From contig CM041465.1 in NCBI GenBank assembly GCA_023213395.1, positions 20,894,001 to 20,958,000 on the forward strand: DNA of 64,000 nucleotides, given 5' to 3'. Position numbers and translations under genes: made by a program. A model generated the notes under the pieces. The model ran no database searches and was not told the DNA's origin. It saw only the letters and a program-made list of their open reading frames with translations. Every line of letters begins with the position of its first letter. Position 1 is the first letter of the stretch. Of this stretch, positions 46,070-58,610 are shown one piece after another. The stretch comes from Cycas panzhihuaensis. Taxonomy: Eukaryota > Cycadophyta.

Positions 46070-46580
46070 GATACTAAATAATAAGCTAGATATTCTTGTT
46101 CTTATTTTAATGGTGTAATTTTCAAACAAGTTGAAGATACCTATTCATACATTTGGTATGTGAGACTCCACATGGTACCAAGTTATGGTATTTCTAGTAA
46201 ACAATATTTTCTAAATGCTCCTACATTAATACAACATATTTTGAGCCTTAAATGTCACATTATAAGACAACAAACAATGACATATGAGAACTCCTTAAAA
46301 TCACATTCATATATTATGATTTTAACTCTATTTAAATGTAAAAACTACCATTGGTAAATAAGTTTTTTAATGGTATTTAAAACCATTAATAGATACCTAT
46401 TGAAAGGGCAATAAATTTAGTGATTAGGCTACTAAAAGTGTTGATAAACCTCTCATTGTTCCTATGTTAAGACCTAACCATAGTGGTGCCATAATTGAAG
46501 CAATAATCTAGTACTATGGGAAAATTCCACTGTTACATACCAATAAAAAGTGAATAAATAATAAACAATACATAAACTAA
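46070..46580. other. Element D interior or host sequence between E2 and F
   Basis: AT-rich, no domain. A 65-residue open stretch (46160-46357, plus) shows no similarity that I recognise. Confidence 0.35.
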
Positions 46581-46908
46581 TGTTGAAAGCTAAGACACCT
46601 TAGGAATATTTAAAAAGAGTAGATCTATCCTTCATTTCCATGCACTAAACACAAAGGAAAATATGGGAGCAAGAGAGACTTGATAGAAAGAGAGTATCTC
46701 TCGTAAAATGGGGAGGTAAGAATGAGCCTCTTCCATTGAGATTTTACTTTTATATTAAGAGAGGGAGCATTAGAATGAGGTGAAATGAAATTACACATAA
46801 TGCACATAGAAGTGCATTTTACATAAGTGATCTAATTTAAAGTTCACTTAAGATCCCTTTTAGAAATAATCAACTAATGTAATGACCTTGTGATATTAAC
46901 TTGTTTCA
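46581..46908 (-). repeat. 3' LTR of element F (328 bp)
   Basis: Plus text TGTTGAAAGCTAAGACACC to ...CTTGTTTCA. Contains TATA-like TTAATATAAAAGT (minus strand, near 46757). Its first third matches the right edge of the window (63880-64000) closely. Confidence 0.85.
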
Positions 46909-46922
46909 ATCTCCCCCTTAAT

Positions 46923-49200
46923 GGTAGAAGGTCATTTCATCCTATTTTATTCTATCCTATGAGGTCTTTATTTGAGCCTCTTACAAAGCAAGCTATTATA
47001 ACACTTTTGTGGCAAATCCTCTTGGGGAAGAAAACCTAAATATTTTCTAATCTACTAACCCAACTTAGGCATCTCTTTAAATAAAGCTAGATAGACAATT
47101 AATATAATGAATTTTATAGCTGAAATCTACTAAGTCTCTATATACTATTTGGTCATCCCCCATGCCCTTTTAGGTTTTCACAGGTTTTAATTTTCTAAAA
47201 TGATACAACCCTTATCCTTTCACTCCCACAAGGGGTTTTCATGAATGGGATAGATCAGATACTTACTCTTTTCCTTCAATGCCTATAAGGGCTTTTCACG
47301 AATGAGATAGAGTATGATGATCATATTGTCATCTCCTTTAATTAGTTGGAGATGGAGGCCCTAAGGCTGAGTTACCTTCAAAACTATTCAAACTTCATCC
47401 TCTTCAGTGGTTTAGTGAAGATATTAGCTACTTGATATGTTGTGAGATAATACTCTAATTGAATTATTCCATCATAAATTAGTTCTCTAATCCTATGGAC
47501 TTTTGTACTTATGTATTTAGTACGAGCATAAAATATAGGATTTTTAGCCATTTAGATTGTAGATTGATTATCTACATGTAAGCTAGTAGAACTTGTTTAG
47601 GTGGCATTTAATATATTCAATAATTTTCTAAGCCATATCACCTCCTTGCTTGTCTTAGAAGCAGTAATATATTTAGCTTTGGTAGTTGAGTCTACAACTA
47701 TCTTTTGTCATCAAGATCTCTATGATATTCATGCTATTCTAAGAAATGTTATATACCTAGATATAGATCTTTCTATATCTTTATCTTCCATGTTATTATC
47801 CTATGTATGCATCAAGTTTAAATCTTGTATTAGGTTCATACAATAGAATATATTTGTTAGTTGTGTTTAGGTATCTCAACACTCGTATTACAACTTGGTA
47901 GTGATTCTTCTTAGGATTTATCACGAATCTTATAAGAATACTAATAGAGTGTGTAATATATGGCCTTGTGTTGGTAGTATAGATGAGACTGCCTATAAGT
48001 TACCTATAGAGTATTGCATCTGCCTCCCTAGTGTTACCGTCAGCTAAGAGTTCAATATTAGGTTCCATAGGTGTAGCCACCGGTCAAGCACCTTCCAACT
48101 AAAACTTTGTTAGAAGATTGTTGATATATTTTTCTTAGGAGAGAAAGATTTTTCCATTCTCTTGAGTTACTTTAATTTCCAAGTAATATTTCATCAACCT
48201 GAGTTCAAATAATTTAAAAGTTTTAGTAAGGTCTTTCTTCAGTTGGTTGATTACTTGTTCGCTATTCCCTATTATTAGCATATCATCCATAAAGATTAAG
48301 AGATAAGTGATTTTATCATTTTGGCACTTGATGAATATTATTGCATCAATATCTTGATAGTCAGAAACCTCATAACCAAGTTGCCTCATTCTTTTAGACA
48401 ACTTGGTAAACCAAGCATAAGGGGCTTGTTTTAGGCCATAAAAGGATTTTTTGAGCCTACAAACCTTATGCTTCTAACCGAAAATCTCGTATCTTTCTAG
48501 ATGACCCATGTAAATTTCTTCTTTAAGGTCCCCATTGAGAAGTGTAGTCTTAACATCGAGTTGGTGGATTTTCTAACTTTGTTGAGTAAGCAAAGCTATA
48601 AGAGTTCTGATTGTAGGCCACTTGGTTGTAGAAGCAAAGATTTTAGTGTAGTCAATGCCTTCCCTTTACATAAGTCCTTTCTCTACCAACATCACCTTGT
48701 GTTTTTCTAGGATGCCATCTAATATGTTCTTATTTTTGAACACCCATTTATTTTAAACTACCTTACTTCCAAGTGGTAGATCAATAAGCTCCCATGTACC
48801 ATTCTTGATAAGAGATTGGTACTCTTCATTCATGGTATTTCTCCAAGCTACATGCTTTATAGATTCTTGGTATGTTAGGGGCTCTTATTAAGAGCAATAT
48901 GTAATTCTACTTGTTTAAGCTCAAGAGAAAGTGATTCATGTATCCTTAATCTATGGACACTTCTAGTGCTAGTTTTGCCTATCTCATCTAGTCGCATGTC
49001 CTTGTGTAGCTAGTAGGCTTCACAAAAACCTCAAGTTAGGAATGCGATTTTTATTTCCTTAGCCTCTTTGTCTTCATTTTGATCCTAAAAATGGTCATTT
49101 GAAATGCTTAACATAGAGGAAGTTGATGATGTTGGAGAAGATGGGTCAACCACTGATGTTGGAGAAGATGGTCCTTCTACTATGGCTTTACCTTTGTCAA
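46923..49200 (-). pseudogene. pol: RT and RNase H of element F
   Basis: RT: the stretch at 48135-48401 reads LGYEVSDYQDIDAIIFIK and LLIFMDDMLIIGN (catalytic FMDD kept), then LKKDLTKTFKLFELRLMKYY. Further upstream in the gene (48400-48850), degraded text matches copia RT fingers (EIPWMKS-like text and KKNGCSKIRT-like text with stops). RNase H side: TRPYITHSISILIRFV and RYLNTTNKYILLY, decaying toward 46950. Many stops; integrase not found. Confidence 0.8.
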
Positions 49201-49237
49201 CTTAGCTATTCACAAATGATGGTGCTAGATGTGTACA

Positions 49238-49302
49238 TAAAGTTCACTTAAGACCCTTTTTAGAAATAATCCACTAATGTAATGACCTTGGAGCTTGTTT
49301 CT
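49238..49302 (-). repeat. LTR fragment of family F
   Basis: Plus text AAAGTTCACTTAAGACCC through AATGTAATGACCTTG to CTTGTTTC matches 46845-46906. The first 260 bp of the LTR are missing, so a deletion joins it directly to decayed RT-side text. Confidence 0.75.
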
Positions 49303-49687
49303 GTGTTCCTCCAGAATGCCCATTGACATTTGGGATAAAGACTAAACCTATATAAACTTATCATGAGCACCCACTGTTGAGACCTAATGGAGATGAAATT
49401 TAATGCCTATAATATATATGCACTATGTAATCTTCATATACACTAAAATTTTAATTTTAAAATCCTTTTAACAATCATCCAATGGCTAATGCACTTAATT
49501 AGTGATTTTTACATGCACTGATATATAAGAAGGACATCATAATATCAATATTCACTTACCAATCATGATTATAATCTTAGAGGAAATATTAATACCCATG
49601 TAAACATTATTTTTTGATAAGAAGGAATAATCTCATGCCTTTTTGAGAAAATATTCCTTAGGAATATTATGATTAGACCTTGACCAA
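49303..49687. other. Sequence left of element J
   Basis: No open frame or domain. Together with 54879-55261 it forms the site into which J inserted; the two halves join at the ACCAA duplication. Confidence 0.4.
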
Positions 49688-49885
49688 TGTTAAAATTAGG
49701 CTTCTTTGATTGATGAGGAAGAAAACCAATTAATTATTATGTGAGGAAATCCTCTTTTTTATACATTAGACTATGGAACTGTTACATGGTTATTACAACT
49801 AAACATGTAGATCAAGTATAATAAGGGTTTAATTACATTACCCCTCTTCTTTAATAGTCCTAAGATAAAACATTATACTCTAACG
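49688..49885 (-). repeat. 3' LTR of element J
   Basis: TGTTAAAATTAGG to ...ACTCTAACG; the polypurine tract (minus ATTAAGAGAGAG) occupies 49886-49897. Preceded by target duplication ACCAA. Confidence 0.93.
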
Positions 49886-49897
49886 CTCTCTCTTAAT

Positions 49898-51480
49898 ATT
49901 TTATCCTTTTTAATACTATTCTTTCTCTAAGAATTTAAAACTTGACTCTACTAAGAGATTTTATTAAAATATCTACAACCTAACTTATTGTGGGATAATA
50001 TATTAGATCACTCTCTTTACTTTGCATCTTTTCCTGGATGAAGTGATGATGTACTTCTATGTGCTTTATTCATGCATGTAGAATAGGATTTCTAGTCAAC
50101 TTTATTGCATTCTAATTATAATAAAATAATGTTATTGGCTCTTATTACAATTGATTCATATCCATTAATAGTTGTCTGAGCCAGAGTGCTTCACATGTTA
50201 TGCTGACTATCAATTTGTATTTTGCTTCAGTTGATGAAAGAGAAATTATTGGTTACTTTTTATTGCACTAAGAAATGGTAGTTGAGCCTAAGAAGAAACA
50301 ATATCCATTGGTAGATCTCCTAGTCTCTTTATCTCCTGCCCAATTAGAGTCACAATACCAAACCAATTAATTTGAATTCTCTTTATTGTATACTAGTTTT
50401 AGGTCTACAATACCTTTTAGGTAACTAAGTATCCCTTTAGTAGCCTTCTAATGTTTCATTTTTGGTTCCTATATGTATTTGGAAACTAGACCTATTGAAT
50501 GTGAGATGTCAGATCTTATGGTAATGAGATAAATAAGACTTCTAATTAACAATCTATAAAGAGTGCTATCAACTATAGGTTCTCCTTCATCTGGGACTAG
50601 ATTATAGTTTACTTCCATAGGAGTTACACATTCATTGTAGTTCTCCATATAAAATTTAACTAAAAAATCTATGATGTATTTACCTTATGAAAGTATAATT
50701 GACTCTTCATTTTGTTTAATTTCTATTCTTAGATAGTACTTTAAGGAACCTAAATCTATCATTTCAAAATCCTTTTCTAGCTTACTCTTTATATTTGAGA
50801 TAGATTTGGTGTCATCTATAGTAAGAATCATGTCATCAACATAGATAATAATGATTAATATTTTGTTATTATTTTTCTTTTACATAAAGGCTGGAACCAG
50901 AATTGCACCTATGGAATCCATTTTAAGACAAATGTTTGTCTAAATTAGTATACCATACTCTGGGAGTTTGTTTCAATCTGCATAATGCATTTTTAAGTTT
51001 ACATACTAAATGCTCTTGTCCTATCTTGACATAGACTTCTAGTTGCTACATGTAGACTTCTTCCTCTAGATCTCCATTTAAAAAAATACTTTAGACATCT
51101 AGTTGGTAAATTTTCTAATTATTTTAGGCTGCTAGTATAATCATTATTTGGGATGTACTCATTTTAGCCATATGTAAGAATGTTTTATCAAAGCCAATCT
51201 TAACAGTCTAAGTGTGTTCATTTACCACAATTATTACTTTGAATTTTCCTATTCTCCTATTTACATATTCTTTTACCTTGTACACCCAATTGCAATTAAC
51301 TATTGGTTTATTTGGAGGCAAGTTTAGTAGACCAGAAGTTTAATTTTTTGAAATAGCTTTGATTTTTGAATCCATTACTGATCTCCATTTGGCATGCTCC
51401 TTTGCTTCTTTAAATGATTATGTCTATAATCTATTGAAGAGGGCTTGATGTTGTTGACTCTTGGATTTATGTGTAAACTC
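49898..51480 (-). pseudogene. pol: RT and RNase H of element J
   Basis: RT: LIIIIYVDDMILT near 50830-50870 (both Asp kept), LEKDFEMIDLGSLKYYLRIE and KYIIDFLVKFYME. RNase [65 protein letters not shown] and [15 protein letters not shown], ending VVDILIKSLS. Same wording as element C throughout. Several TAG/TAA stops. Confidence 0.92.
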
Positions 51481-52720
51481 ATTTCATTTTCCTTCTATGG
51501 TTTTGATGTACTATTTTGGTAATTTTTTCTACTTCCTTGGTGCTTCAATAATTGATTCTTTTGATGACTATTCTTCTTTAGTTTAAGGACTAGATTCAAA
51601 TTACTCTAACTTAGTTTCTATAGTTACTCCTGATTCTTCAACAAGAAATTCCTTTTGAGGCTTAATCCTAGGTACTTTAATAGTTTATATCAGAGATTTA
51701 ACCTCTATAGAGATTTCTTCATTAAAGACCACATCCCTACTTACATAAATTTTATTAGTTTTAGGATCTATGCACTTGCATCCCTTTGAATTTTTATTGT
51801 AACCAATCATAATGCATTCTATACATTTTGAATCAAGTTTTGTCCTATTTTTATTTGGAATATGAATAAAATCCTAACTACAAAAAACTTTTAAGTTACA
51901 TTAAGATTCCTTCTTATCCAAGCTTCTCTAGGTATTATCTATTATAATGTTGTGGTCAAACTTTGATTTATTAGATAACACACTAACCTTACTACTTCAA
52001 CCCAATAAGTTCTTAAGATTTATTTTCCATGAATTATACTACATGCCATTTCTATTATAGTTCTATTCTTTCATTTAACAAATCCATTAGACTAAGGCAT
52101 ATAAGAAGTTGTGAATTATCTTTGTATACCTTTACTTTTATAGAAGTCTTTTTTTTTTTGAAATATATTCATCTCTATTATTAGACCTGATATATTTAAT
52201 TTTTCATCTTGATTCTAACTCTACTTCAACTTTCAATTCTTTAAATGTATCAAACACTTCTAACTTATTATTAATAAAGTACTCCCATACCTTCCTAGTG
52301 AAATCATCAATGAAAGTTAAGAAATATATAAATCTATTTATAGATAGTGTTGTTAGAGGAGCACATAAATTTATGTGTATTAGATTGAGTTTTTCTTGAA
52401 CATACCATTCATTAGTTCTAAAGGAAAAATGATATTATTTTCCAAATTGATAACCCTTGCAAACAAAATATTCTAATAAAACAAAAGGAAGCCCATTAAC
52501 TATATTATTCTTTTTCATCATTTCTAGTTTATTTATGGGAAGATTTTCATACTTCAAATGCCACACTTTATTATTATCATTAGAATTTATAACAAGTAAT
52601 GTTTTTACATCTATATTTGGATCAATAAAAATGGATAATAGTTTATATAGGTCATTATCCTTTACCCCCTAGCAATGACTACACTATTATTTTTCATGTC
52701 TAACACATAACACATGCCCT
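51481..52720 (-). pseudogene. pol (INT): Integrase of element J
   Basis: The minus strand carries a decayed copia integrase. LIHINLCAPLTT (52340-52380) is the first catalytic region, with Asp replaced by Asn. KYIRSNNRDEYIS near 52180-52220 is the second, again with Asn at the Asp position. Both losses are also found in element C. The region toward 51500 contains the usual linker with stops. Further detail is obscured by frameshifts. Confidence 0.75.
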
Positions 52721-52749
52721 TTTCATTAAATATGGTCCTTAAGCCCTTA

Positions 52750-53000
52750 TAACTTATTTAGGATACTAACAGAAGGTTCATCTTAAGTCCAGGTATAAAA
52801 TATACATTTCCAATTTTCTTTACACAACCTTGTAAATTCGTAGAAATGGTCCCTTCTCTTTTAATGAAAGGGTACTTATCTCCTAGTTTAATTGATTTTG
52901 AGGAATAGGCTTTGATGGACTTGAACCAATCTTTTCTACTTACCATGTGTCATGATGCTCCTAATTCAATGTACCATACATACTCATCTTTAAAGCTAGT
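52750..53000 (-). pseudogene. pro: Protease of element J
   Basis: WYIELGAS-stop-HMVSRKDWF near 52915-52965 is the copia protease active site with the catalytic Asp changed to Glu and a following stop. The 62-residue stretch 52758-52946 continues with YPFIKREGTIS and NVYFIPGLKMNLLLVS, the usual end of the domain. Confidence 0.85.
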
Positions 53001-53129
53001 TGATAGAGTGGCAATGAAGGTAGTTTCTTCTTCCTCTTCCTCTAATTATTCTTTGATGTAATTTCTAGTTGGTCTTTTCCCTCTCTGAATCTTTGCTCTT
53101 CATTGATGACACTGATATGGATAGTGTCC

Positions 53130-53969
53130 TAGTTGTTCATAGTGATAACAAACATTAAACATATGGTATTATCTTGAAACGTATTTGAGTTTACCATAGT
53201 TGAAGCAGACCTGAGAATCTCTTGGAGGATACATATGACTGTATCTCCTAGTTTTGACCATCTTCCTCATGAAGGAGTCCTAGATTTAGGAGTACATCCT
53301 CTACCTCTAAACTATCCTCTTCCTCTTAAACCTCATATGTTTAATTTCATTACAAAGGCATCTCCTATTTCATTAATATCTTTGTATCTTTTGTTTCTCT
53401 ATTCCTATCTCAACAACATACCAGTCAGTTCATGAAGAGTTATTTCTTCAATTATACTAGTACTAGTTATTGAATTAATGGTTACATCAAATGACTTTAA
53501 GAGTTTTCTTACTACTATTTCAATTATTTCTCTTTTAGATATGGTTGCCCCAATACTTAAGAGTTCATTCTAAATAGTAGTGACTTTATGGATGAAGTCT
53601 GCTACTATTTATGTTTCCTTCATAACCAGTTTAAATAACTCCTCTTTCAAGGTTATAACCCTTGTTCTATTCTTTTCAACATACAAATTTTCAAAAGCCT
53701 TATAAATTTGGAATTAGGAATTTGATTTATTAGTGTATATTAAAAGATGATCATAGACTAATAATTTCAAAATTATTACTCCTAGATTATTCCTTTCTTT
53801 CTAATTTTTCTAGGTATCTCTTTTAGTTTCTAGCATTTTTTTCTTCCTTAATGGTTAATTCCTAGGCATTTTTGGCACCCAATAAGTCTTATATTTTAAT
53901 TCTCTAAATATGGTAATTATTCCTAGTTAATTTATCTTTATTATTATGGCCTAAAATTAAGGATGCCAT
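53130..53969 (-). pseudogene. gag: gag of element J
   Basis: Start ATG at 53969, giving MASLILGHNNKDKL then NNYHI-stop-RIKI, the same Trp-to-stop as in element C at the same residue. The zinc knuckle near 53120-53160 reads CYHYEQLGHYPYQC, with the second Cys replaced by Tyr. In between, the frame is interrupted by stops. Leader between primer site and this ATG is about 700 bp (53970-54662), noncoding. Confidence 0.8.
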
Positions 53970-54662
53970 GATTGTATTGAGCCAAAAATAGATTTGAGAA
54001 GTTAAGTAGTTCAAAGAGATTAGGACTATATAACTATATCAATGTCTGTAAAGATTTTTGTTTGGATACAGAATTGTATAGAATTAATAAAAAAATATCT
54101 TAAAATATAAATCTTTTAAATGGGTATCTAGATCTATGATTCTTTTTGGAATTCTTTTTAGATAGGAAGAAAATGGGACTTGAAGTTTCGATCTACATAC
54201 TTAGGGTTTTTATGAAAAATACTTGAAAAATCCAAAAATAGACACAAAATCTTGTAGGACTAGTATCAAAAGAACCAGATTTTGAAAACAAAGAGAATGA
54301 ATCTAATATTAACTGATTTAATGGATATATTTAATTAGAATGATCAATTTTCTTCTCAAACTTATGTGGACAAAAGAACTTAATTTTCTCCTTGAAAAAC
54401 TCTTCAAATGAAGTTGGCCTAGTTAGAAGAAATGACATCTATATAGAGATGCACTCATTGGTAAAATTTTAGATCAATTTGAGAACTTTAAAAATTTTGA
54501 GTCTGTACTTGTTCGTATAATTCTATACAAATCTATATAGTGAGATATTCTATTATTTAATGACTTTATCTTCTTGTGTGAATGATTTGACACAAACTTA
54601 AGCCCCTTCACATGATCTAATTGAATACATTTCCTCAAAACTATCAAATGAGCAGCACAACC

Positions 54663-54675
54663 TACTCTAATACCA
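54663..54675 (-). promoter_or_regulatory. Primer binding site of element J
   Basis: Minus strand TGGTATTAGAGTA, directly inside the 5' LTR; same C-to-T change from the initiator-Met site as in element C. Confidence 0.85.
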
Positions 54676-54873
54676 TGTTAAAATCATGCTTCTAAGATTG
54701 ATGAGGAAGAAAACCAATTGATTATTATGCGAGGAAATCCTCCTTTTTATACATTAGACTATGTAACCATTACATGGTTATTACAACTAAACATGTAGAT
54801 TAAGTACAATGAGGGTTTAATTATATTACCCCTCTACTTTAGTAGTCCTAAGATAAAACATTAAACTCTAATA
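54676..54873 (-). repeat. 5' LTR of element J
   Basis: TGTTAAAATCATGC to ...ACTCTAATA, followed by ACCAA. Co-linear with 49688-49885. Confidence 0.93.
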
Positions 54874-54878
54874 ACCAA

Positions 54879-55261
54879 GGATTAGTTTTTGTTTTCTAAA
54901 GTTTAAAGAAAATAAAATTGGATTTCATAAATTTTGAGGTTTGGAATAGATCCTTCTACCTACTAACCCTTTTTTAGATCATCTAGAGTAAGTTTTGAGC
55001 ATATAAATATATCACAATATCTATTATTTTGAGATCTCCAATCTAGAAGTTGTTATATATAACATTTATATACAATATTTTGAAGAAAAATCAAATTTAA
55101 GAATTTTTTGGCTTATTCTAGCTGCTTGTGAGTAAACTAAGAAAAATTACATATACCAACTACTTATATATAGATTTAAATATTCTACTACTTTCCTTTT
55201 TTTTTTCTTGTTATTTTAGTTACTTTCTAATTTTTTCTTTTCATTTTTTTTTACTATTTTT
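54879..55261 (+). other. Element D leader or host sequence right of J
   Basis: AT-rich with T runs (55195-55265); no domain. Confidence 0.35.
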
Positions 55262-55960
55262 TTGTTTAAAATGGCTAATGGAGGATGTATAATAGGTTTT
55301 ATTACTAAAAAGTTGGTTGATCCTAAAATCTATTTTGTCCAAGGACATCATATATTTAGTTTCTTTTATTTAAATTATCTTTGGAAGTACGATGATAATT
55401 TTATAATGGGAAAAGATGTAAATGAAATTACTATTTTTAGAGCTAAACTAAAGTTAGATGTTAACTTTAATTCTAAATATGAATAGCATTTAGTTTTCTC
55501 AACATGTTAATCAATGAGAGTATCATATTCAATATTAAGGGTGCTACTACACCAAAGTATATGTAGGATATATTCATCAACCTATATGAGAATAAGAATG
55601 ATATAAGAGCCCTAAACTTGTAGACTTAACTATATAACTTGAAGATAATAGGCACTACGCTAGAACACATATGAAATATGAAATCTATATAGGATCATTT
55701 GATGATAATAGGTGATATCATACCTGATTCATAGATCATAGCCTATATTCTAAGGAGTATAACACTATTATGAGAATTTCTCTATCATATTTATATTATT
55801 TAATAAATTGTTCATTATGACAATGGGTTATTTGGAATCCTTACTTATGGAACATAAGAAAAAATTGAAGCACATGCATGGTGAATGATTTCAAGCACTA
55901 AAATCTAGATCAAAATAGAAAACCCCTTATTCAAAAGAAAAACACACCTTCTGAACCACC
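55262..55960 (+). pseudogene. gag: gag relic of element D
   Basis: A 74-residue open stretch from 55262 (MFKMANGGCIIGF...) is followed by stop-filled text. Its content (YLNYLWKYDDNFIMG, where copia gag has the NY..W start) and place before a zinc-knuckle relic suggest copia gag. No firm domain match can be claimed. Confidence 0.45.
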
Positions 55961-55989
55961 TTTTCAAAAGGACAAGCCATAAGGTTTAA

Positions 55990-56470
55990 AGGGATAATAT
56001 AGGTAAAAATATTATCATTATGGGAAGTTGGGATACATTAAGAAGGATTGTTAGGATCGGTAATGAAATTAGTAGTCTCAATAATATTAAAAATAAAAGT
56101 AACAACAATGATAATAATGACCATCTAGATAATATAGTCACATCACAAATATAACAAATAACACACCTACTGAGATTACAGAGCATCTACTTATTATGGT
56201 ATATAAAATTTAGTCTAATATATAAACTATTAGGTTTATTGATTTGAATATATTGAGACACATGACTAGAAGATTTAATTAGTCTTATCAAATGTGGAAG
56301 ATGGATAAGAAGGTCACCATTAAGGATAACACTAATATGGAGGACACTAGAGTTATAAAGGTACTATTCATTATACTAAATGATGAATGAATGTATTTGG
56401 ATAATATTTTATATGGGCCTAATTTTAAGGTTAATCTTTATTTTGTAGGTAAAATTAAATAACAAGATAT
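55990..56470 (+). pseudogene. gag/pro: Zinc knuckle and protease relic of element D
   Basis: Near 56010-56060 degraded text fits a CCHC knuckle (GKLGH-like), then a Asn/Lys-rich stretch. IRFIDLNILRHMTRRF near 56230-56275 is the copia protease active site: Asp kept, S-G-A changed to L-N-I. It continues toward NILYGPNFKVNLYFVG at 56400-56450, the domain end. Confidence 0.65.
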
Positions 56471-56539
56471 GACTACAATGTTTGATTGAGGATAGTACAT
56501 AGTTTAAGACAATTAAAATAAGATTATAACCAAAGGGCT

Positions 56540-57620
56540 TAGAGATAATAATCTATATAAAGTATAAGGGCACCTTAAAGTATAAATAGCATTCCTTACT
56601 CTATCTCTAAAACATAAATTATGGCATGAATGAATGGGTCATATGAAATAGTCTAGTCTCCAATTGATGCATAAGTTGAAAATGATATATGGTATTCTAT
56701 TAATAAATATTAAAAGTTGTTTATGTGAATATTACATCTTTTCAAAGTAATATAGAGAGCCATTTCTAAAGAGGAAGTGTAGAGAGCTAAATAAAAGTTA
56801 GGATTGGTTCATTTGGATATCTATGGAGTAATTTCTATCATCTTGCTTAGTGAAGCAAAATATTTCATCACTTTCATTGATGAATTTTCATAAAAGGTCT
56901 AGGTTTTTCCATTGAGAAAATAATCTCAATCCTTTATTCACTTCAAACAATTAAGGAAGATAGAAAATAATGGAATTAGAGATAAAATTAAGGTCTTATA
57001 AATTAACAATGCTAGTGAGTACAATTCAAATGAGTTCTCTTAGCTCTACAAGGATCATGAAATTATGAAGGAATTTACCATTAATTATATGCCTTAGTAG
57101 AATGGAGTTATTAAGCACATGAATAAAATTTTAATTAAGAAAGCTAAATATATGATGAGAAGAAAGGATATATCAAATTTTTAATAGGTAGAAGTTATGA
57201 ACATAATTATGTATTTGATGAAGAAAAATACTATAAAGGCTATTAGTAATATAACACTTGAGAAAACTTGGTAACATAAGAATCTAATAGTTTATCATTC
57301 GAGAGATTTTTAGTGTGTAATATACATGATTTCCCCTAAGGAAAAATTATAAAAGTTAGATAATAAAAGCATGAAGTACATCATTGTTGGATACCTTAAT
57401 GAAAGAAAAGCATAATGAGTGTATGAGTTATCAACCCAAAAAGTTTATACACCCTATAATATAATCTTCTATAAATATAAGAGTTTAGATGTTGGATTAA
57501 TTGATTCTAAAGAATCACTTAAGGAGCTACCTAAATGTAGTTCCTTTCATAATCTTATTAAACCTAAATATAAACTATTTGACATTAGTAAAGCAATATA
57601 GTAGAAATCTTTTTAGTTTC
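56540..57620 (+). pseudogene. pol (INT): Integrase relic of element D
   Basis: Fragments of copia integrase in the usual order: KHKLWHE-stop-MGHMK (zinc region), a fragment with SLMNFH-like text (FIDEFS region), SNEFSQLYKDHEIMKEF-like text near 57010-57080, a 60-residue open stretch at 57419-57601 resembling the domain end (VYTPYNIIFYKYKSLDVG), and frequent stops. Catalytic residues cannot be scored reliably. Confidence 0.6.
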
Positions 57621-57889
57621 TAGAATCTAGATTTAAGCAAAAATTAAATATAGAGTTAAGGTCAAATCTAGGAAAATTATTTGTGCCTTCACCTTTATAT
57701 TCAAAGAAAAGGCTTCTAAAATGGTATTTAAAAACTATGGAAAATTGGAAAAACTTATCATTTAAATATAAGAAAAACAAAAATCATAATTATAACCTTT
57801 TGATTAAGTAAACGTATCTCTTATGACATGTATATTAGAAGTTAATAAATCATCAATTATTAAAGAAGTCATCAAAGAGAAAAATAAAA

Positions 57890-58610
57890 TGATGCTATGG
57901 ACACTAAAATATAAGTTATCAAGAAGAACCACACATGGGATTTAGTTAAATTACCTATTAGTAAGTATGTAATTAGTTGTAAATAGATTTATACAAATAA
58001 ATTTAAATATGATAGATTTATAGAAGTTTGAATGTTGACTTATAGCTAAAGGGTTTAAGTAATAAGAAGGGATTGACTATCAAGAAACATTCACTTCTAT
58101 TACAAAAATATATACTATTTACCTTATTCTGGTGATGGATATATACTTTAATTAGTAATTTTACTATATGGATGTTAATAGAAGACTCTTAAATGGGAAC
58201 TTAATATAAGAAGTCTACATGGAGTAGCCACTTAGATTTATTGAAAAAGATCAAGAGAAATTATTATGATAATATAATAAGACCTTATATAGCCTAAAAT
58301 AGTCTCCTAGAGATTTTTATAAAAAGATTGATTAATACTTTTTAAAGAATGGGTTTGAGAGATCTTTGATTGACTTAGACCTTTACATCAAAGTCATAAA
58401 TGATAAAGTATTATATGTAGTGTTGTATATTGATGATCTACTAATGATAGGTAATGATATCAATATGATATTAAACTTAAAGGAAGGTCTTAGTCATTTC
58501 TTTAAGATGATATATCTTGGAATTCTACACCACTTCCTTGGAATGGAAGTATAATAAAGGCTTGGATGTGTTTTTATTTTATAGGAAAAATATACTTAGA
58601 AAATTCTAAA
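57890..58610 (+). pseudogene. pol (RT): Reverse transcriptase relic of element D
   Basis: Copia RT: NHTWDLVKLPISKYVISCK, then DYQETFTSITK-like text, and the open stretch 58366-58554 with VLYVVLYIDDLLMIGND (catalytic YIDD intact) and LKEGLSHFFKMIYLGILHHF, LGMEV. Upstream half has many stops. Confidence 0.85.

Larger units (their letters stand above)
46581..49302 (-). mobile_element. Element F: truncated Ty1/copia element
   Basis: 3' LTR at 46581-46908, polypurine tract at 46909-46922 (ATTAAGGGGGAGAT on the minus strand), then copia RNase H and RT relics on the minus strand up to about 49200. The 5' side is cut: only the last part of an LTR of the same family remains at 49238-49302. So integrase, protease, gag and most of the 5' LTR were deleted. 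No matching target duplication was seen. Confidence 0.8.
49688..54873 (-). mobile_element. Element J: full-length Ty1/copia retrotransposon
   Basis: Two 198-bp LTRs (49688-49885; 54676-54873), primer site, gag, protease, integrase, RT, RNase H and polypurine tract, with perfect target duplication ACCAA (49683-49687 and 54874-54878). Total 5186 bp, standard for copia. LTRs differ at about 19 of 198 positions by eye. RT and RNase H text is close to element C, so the two belong to one family. Dead through many stops. Confidence 0.95.
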
